A DNA stretch of 64,000 nucleotides from Mesostigma viride. Its lineage: Eukaryota > Streptophyta > Mesostigmatophyceae > Mesostigmatales > Mesostigmataceae. Positions 62,336-64,000 of the stretch are shown here, in pieces; positions within the stretch are counted from its first letter, which is position 1, and the number at the start of each line of letters is the position of its first letter. The stretch spans positions 87,501 through 151,500 of the forward strand of contig RPFO01000368.1 of the NCBI GenBank assembly GCA_009746045.1, written 5' to 3'. Position numbers and translations under genes: made by a program. The notes below the pieces were generated by a model. That model had not been told where the DNA came from. It made no database searches and worked only from the letters and a program-made list of their open reading frames with translations.

Positions 62336-62637
62336 CCACCCACCCACCCACCCACCCACCCACCCACCCACCCACCACCCACCCACCCACCCACCCCACC
62401 CACCCACCCACCCACCCACCCACCACCCACCCACCCACCCACCCACCCACCCACCCACCCACCCACCCACCCACCCACCCACCCACCCACCACCCACCCA
62501 CCCACCCACCCACCCACCCACCCATACAACCACACACAATGCACCAAATTGGTGCATTAGGTATTAGGTATTATACCCACACCCACCCGAACACGTGCCC
62601 ACCCACCCAGGCATACACGCACGCACGCACGCACACA

Positions 62638-62729
<92 letters not shown>

Positions 62730-63075
62730 CCACGCACGCACGCACGCAGTCATGCCCTCCCTTCCTCCCTCCCTCCCTCCCTCCCTCCCTCCCTCCCTCC
62801 CTCCTCCCTCCCTCCCTCCCTCCCTCCCTCCCTCCCTCCCTCCCTCCCTCCTCCCTCCCTCCCTCCCTCCCTCCCTCCCTCCCTCCCTCCCTCCCTCCCT
62901 CCCTCCCTCCCTCCCTCCCTCCCTCCCTCCCTCCCTCCTCCCTCCCTCCCTCCCTCCCTCCCTCCCTCCCTCCCTCCCTCCCTCCTCCCTCCCTCCCTCC
63001 CTCCCTCCCTCCCTCCCTCCCTCCCTCCCTCCTCCTCCCTCCCTCCCTCCCTCCCTCCCTCCCTCCCTCCCTCCC
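62336..63075. repeat. Composite microsatellite: (CCCA)n - (GCAC)n - (CCCT)n
   Basis: (CCCA)n at 62336-62524, (GCAC)n at 62609-62745 and (CCCT)n at 62757-63074. The unique junction GCAGTCATGCCC at about 62747-62758 is shared with 9944-9955. The long frames in this tract are repeat artefacts. Confidence 0.9.
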
Positions 63076-64000
63076 CACCACACCATCCAAGGCTGCCTGA
63101 TTCCTGTGTGTCTTCCAGGTCCAGACCAGCCTGACCTGGTAGTGTCGTCAGCTTGCGAGCGTTCCCACGTGCCTACCTATGTGGCTGGCAACATGCGTAA
63201 ACCCATTCATGCATGCGTGCATGCACGCATGCGACCATATTTGAACATATCTGTCCAGGCCTGCCAAAACATGACCATGCAAAGATACACGCAAACTAGC
63301 GTACCAGCGGCAAGCATGTGTGCAAATATAAACTGTTCGCCTGCCCCTCTGCCTGCACTTCATCCTGCCTGTCAGTATGTCTGCCGACACAGGATGCAGG
63401 AGGGAGGCCGCCTTCCACAGGCTAATCCCACCAAGGAAATGAAATAAAGCGCATAAAAGCAAAGCAACCAACAGCAAGAGGCAAAAGGTTACATAGATGA
63501 ATGCCATATGCAAGACGTATGGACAACATGACACTCAAGGCGCCATAATACCCTGAGCATCCATAACATTGACGCAGTCAGGTGCGGCAATTTATCAATG
63601 CAGGTGTTTGCGGCCGTCGAATCCACGGCAGCGGTGCCAGACGGAAGGACAGCACACATCCTAGGTCCCGCAAAGAATTTCTTCAGCGGCCACCGACAGC
63701 ACCGGAAAATAAAATTCCAGCAAGAAACGCAACAAACAATAACAAACCCTGACTAGACCTCCATTTTCAACCACCCTATCACCCTAAACCAGAACTGCGG
63801 CTCACCAGATGCTCCGGAGGTCAAGCAGTATCCAGTTTTCACTTACGCACGTTTCCGCAGTATTCTCACGGCATTCCCACCGGCAGCTACCTCGGTCCGC
63901 CCCAAAAATGCTGTACGATGGAGCCCATGGATGTATCCCGCATTCGACGCCTTTTTGAAGTGATCGCGTCACGTAGGCAGCTGTAGGCACACGATTCACA
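63076..64000. other. No gene assigned
   Basis: A GTGTGTCTTCCAG acceptor-like sequence ends at 63118. The + frame beyond it stays open to 63447 but has no recognisable domain. A 65-codon - strand frame at the window edge (63802-63999) might be part of an exon that continues outside. Neither is supported enough to call. Confidence 0.35.

Overview
This is a 64 kb piece of a nuclear genome from a flagellated eukaryote, most likely a green alga, though the lineage is not resolved here. The reasons are: intron-rich genes with GT-AG introns; very GC-rich third codon positions; a complete outer-arm axonemal dynein heavy chain of the gamma (ODA2-like) type; TGTAA motifs (the green-algal polyadenylation signal) just after its stop codon; and a chromodomain-bearing Ty3/gypsy element with an initiator-Met-like primer binding site. 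No bacterial operon, rRNA, tRNA or CRISPR array was seen.

Layout. (1) 1-6.8 kb: the 3' part of an atypical kinase gene on the + strand. Its introns are filled with tetranucleotide repeats, a (GGGGGA)n tract and a 27-29 bp minisatellite. (2) 6.8-17.2 kb: a repeat-rich interval. It holds pieces of non-LTR (LINE) elements ending in (TTAA)n, a ~184 bp tandem repeat, a CCCA/CA/CCCT microsatellite block, two divergently oriented LINE ORF1 copies, a small group of unplaced coding-looking exons (13.55-14.75 kb) and a MITE-like inverted repeat. (3) 17.275-37.846 kb: a Ty3/gypsy chromovirus with 703-bp LTRs and a 5-bp target duplication (TACAT). Inside it, at 18.016-28.931 kb, is a nested copia-like element with 378-bp LTRs and its own duplication (GTCTT). 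The chromovirus pol also carries a ~215-bp short retroelement. (4) 38.836-56.133 kb: the dynein gene in 14 exons, predicted at about 4,502 residues, complete from start codon to stop. (5) 56.1-64 kb: LINE debris (ORF2 C-terminus, ORF1 fragment, frameshifted reverse transcriptase), a region dense in a short ACTAA-type motif, a possible small intron-containing gene (59.1-61.0 kb), and a second copy of the composite microsatellite block.

How the parts relate. Only the kinase and dynein genes look like ordinary host genes. Most of the rest is mobile DNA at different ages. The two LTR elements have LTR pairs that look identical by eye, so they are young, yet their internal frames are broken. The LINE pieces and the short element share a 3' hairpin followed by (TTAA)n, which suggests the short element is copied by the LINE machinery. 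The least ordinary features are the integrase-protease-RT domain order in the copia-like element, an intact unknown ORF in the env position of the chromovirus, and the shared hairpin/(TTAA)n tails.
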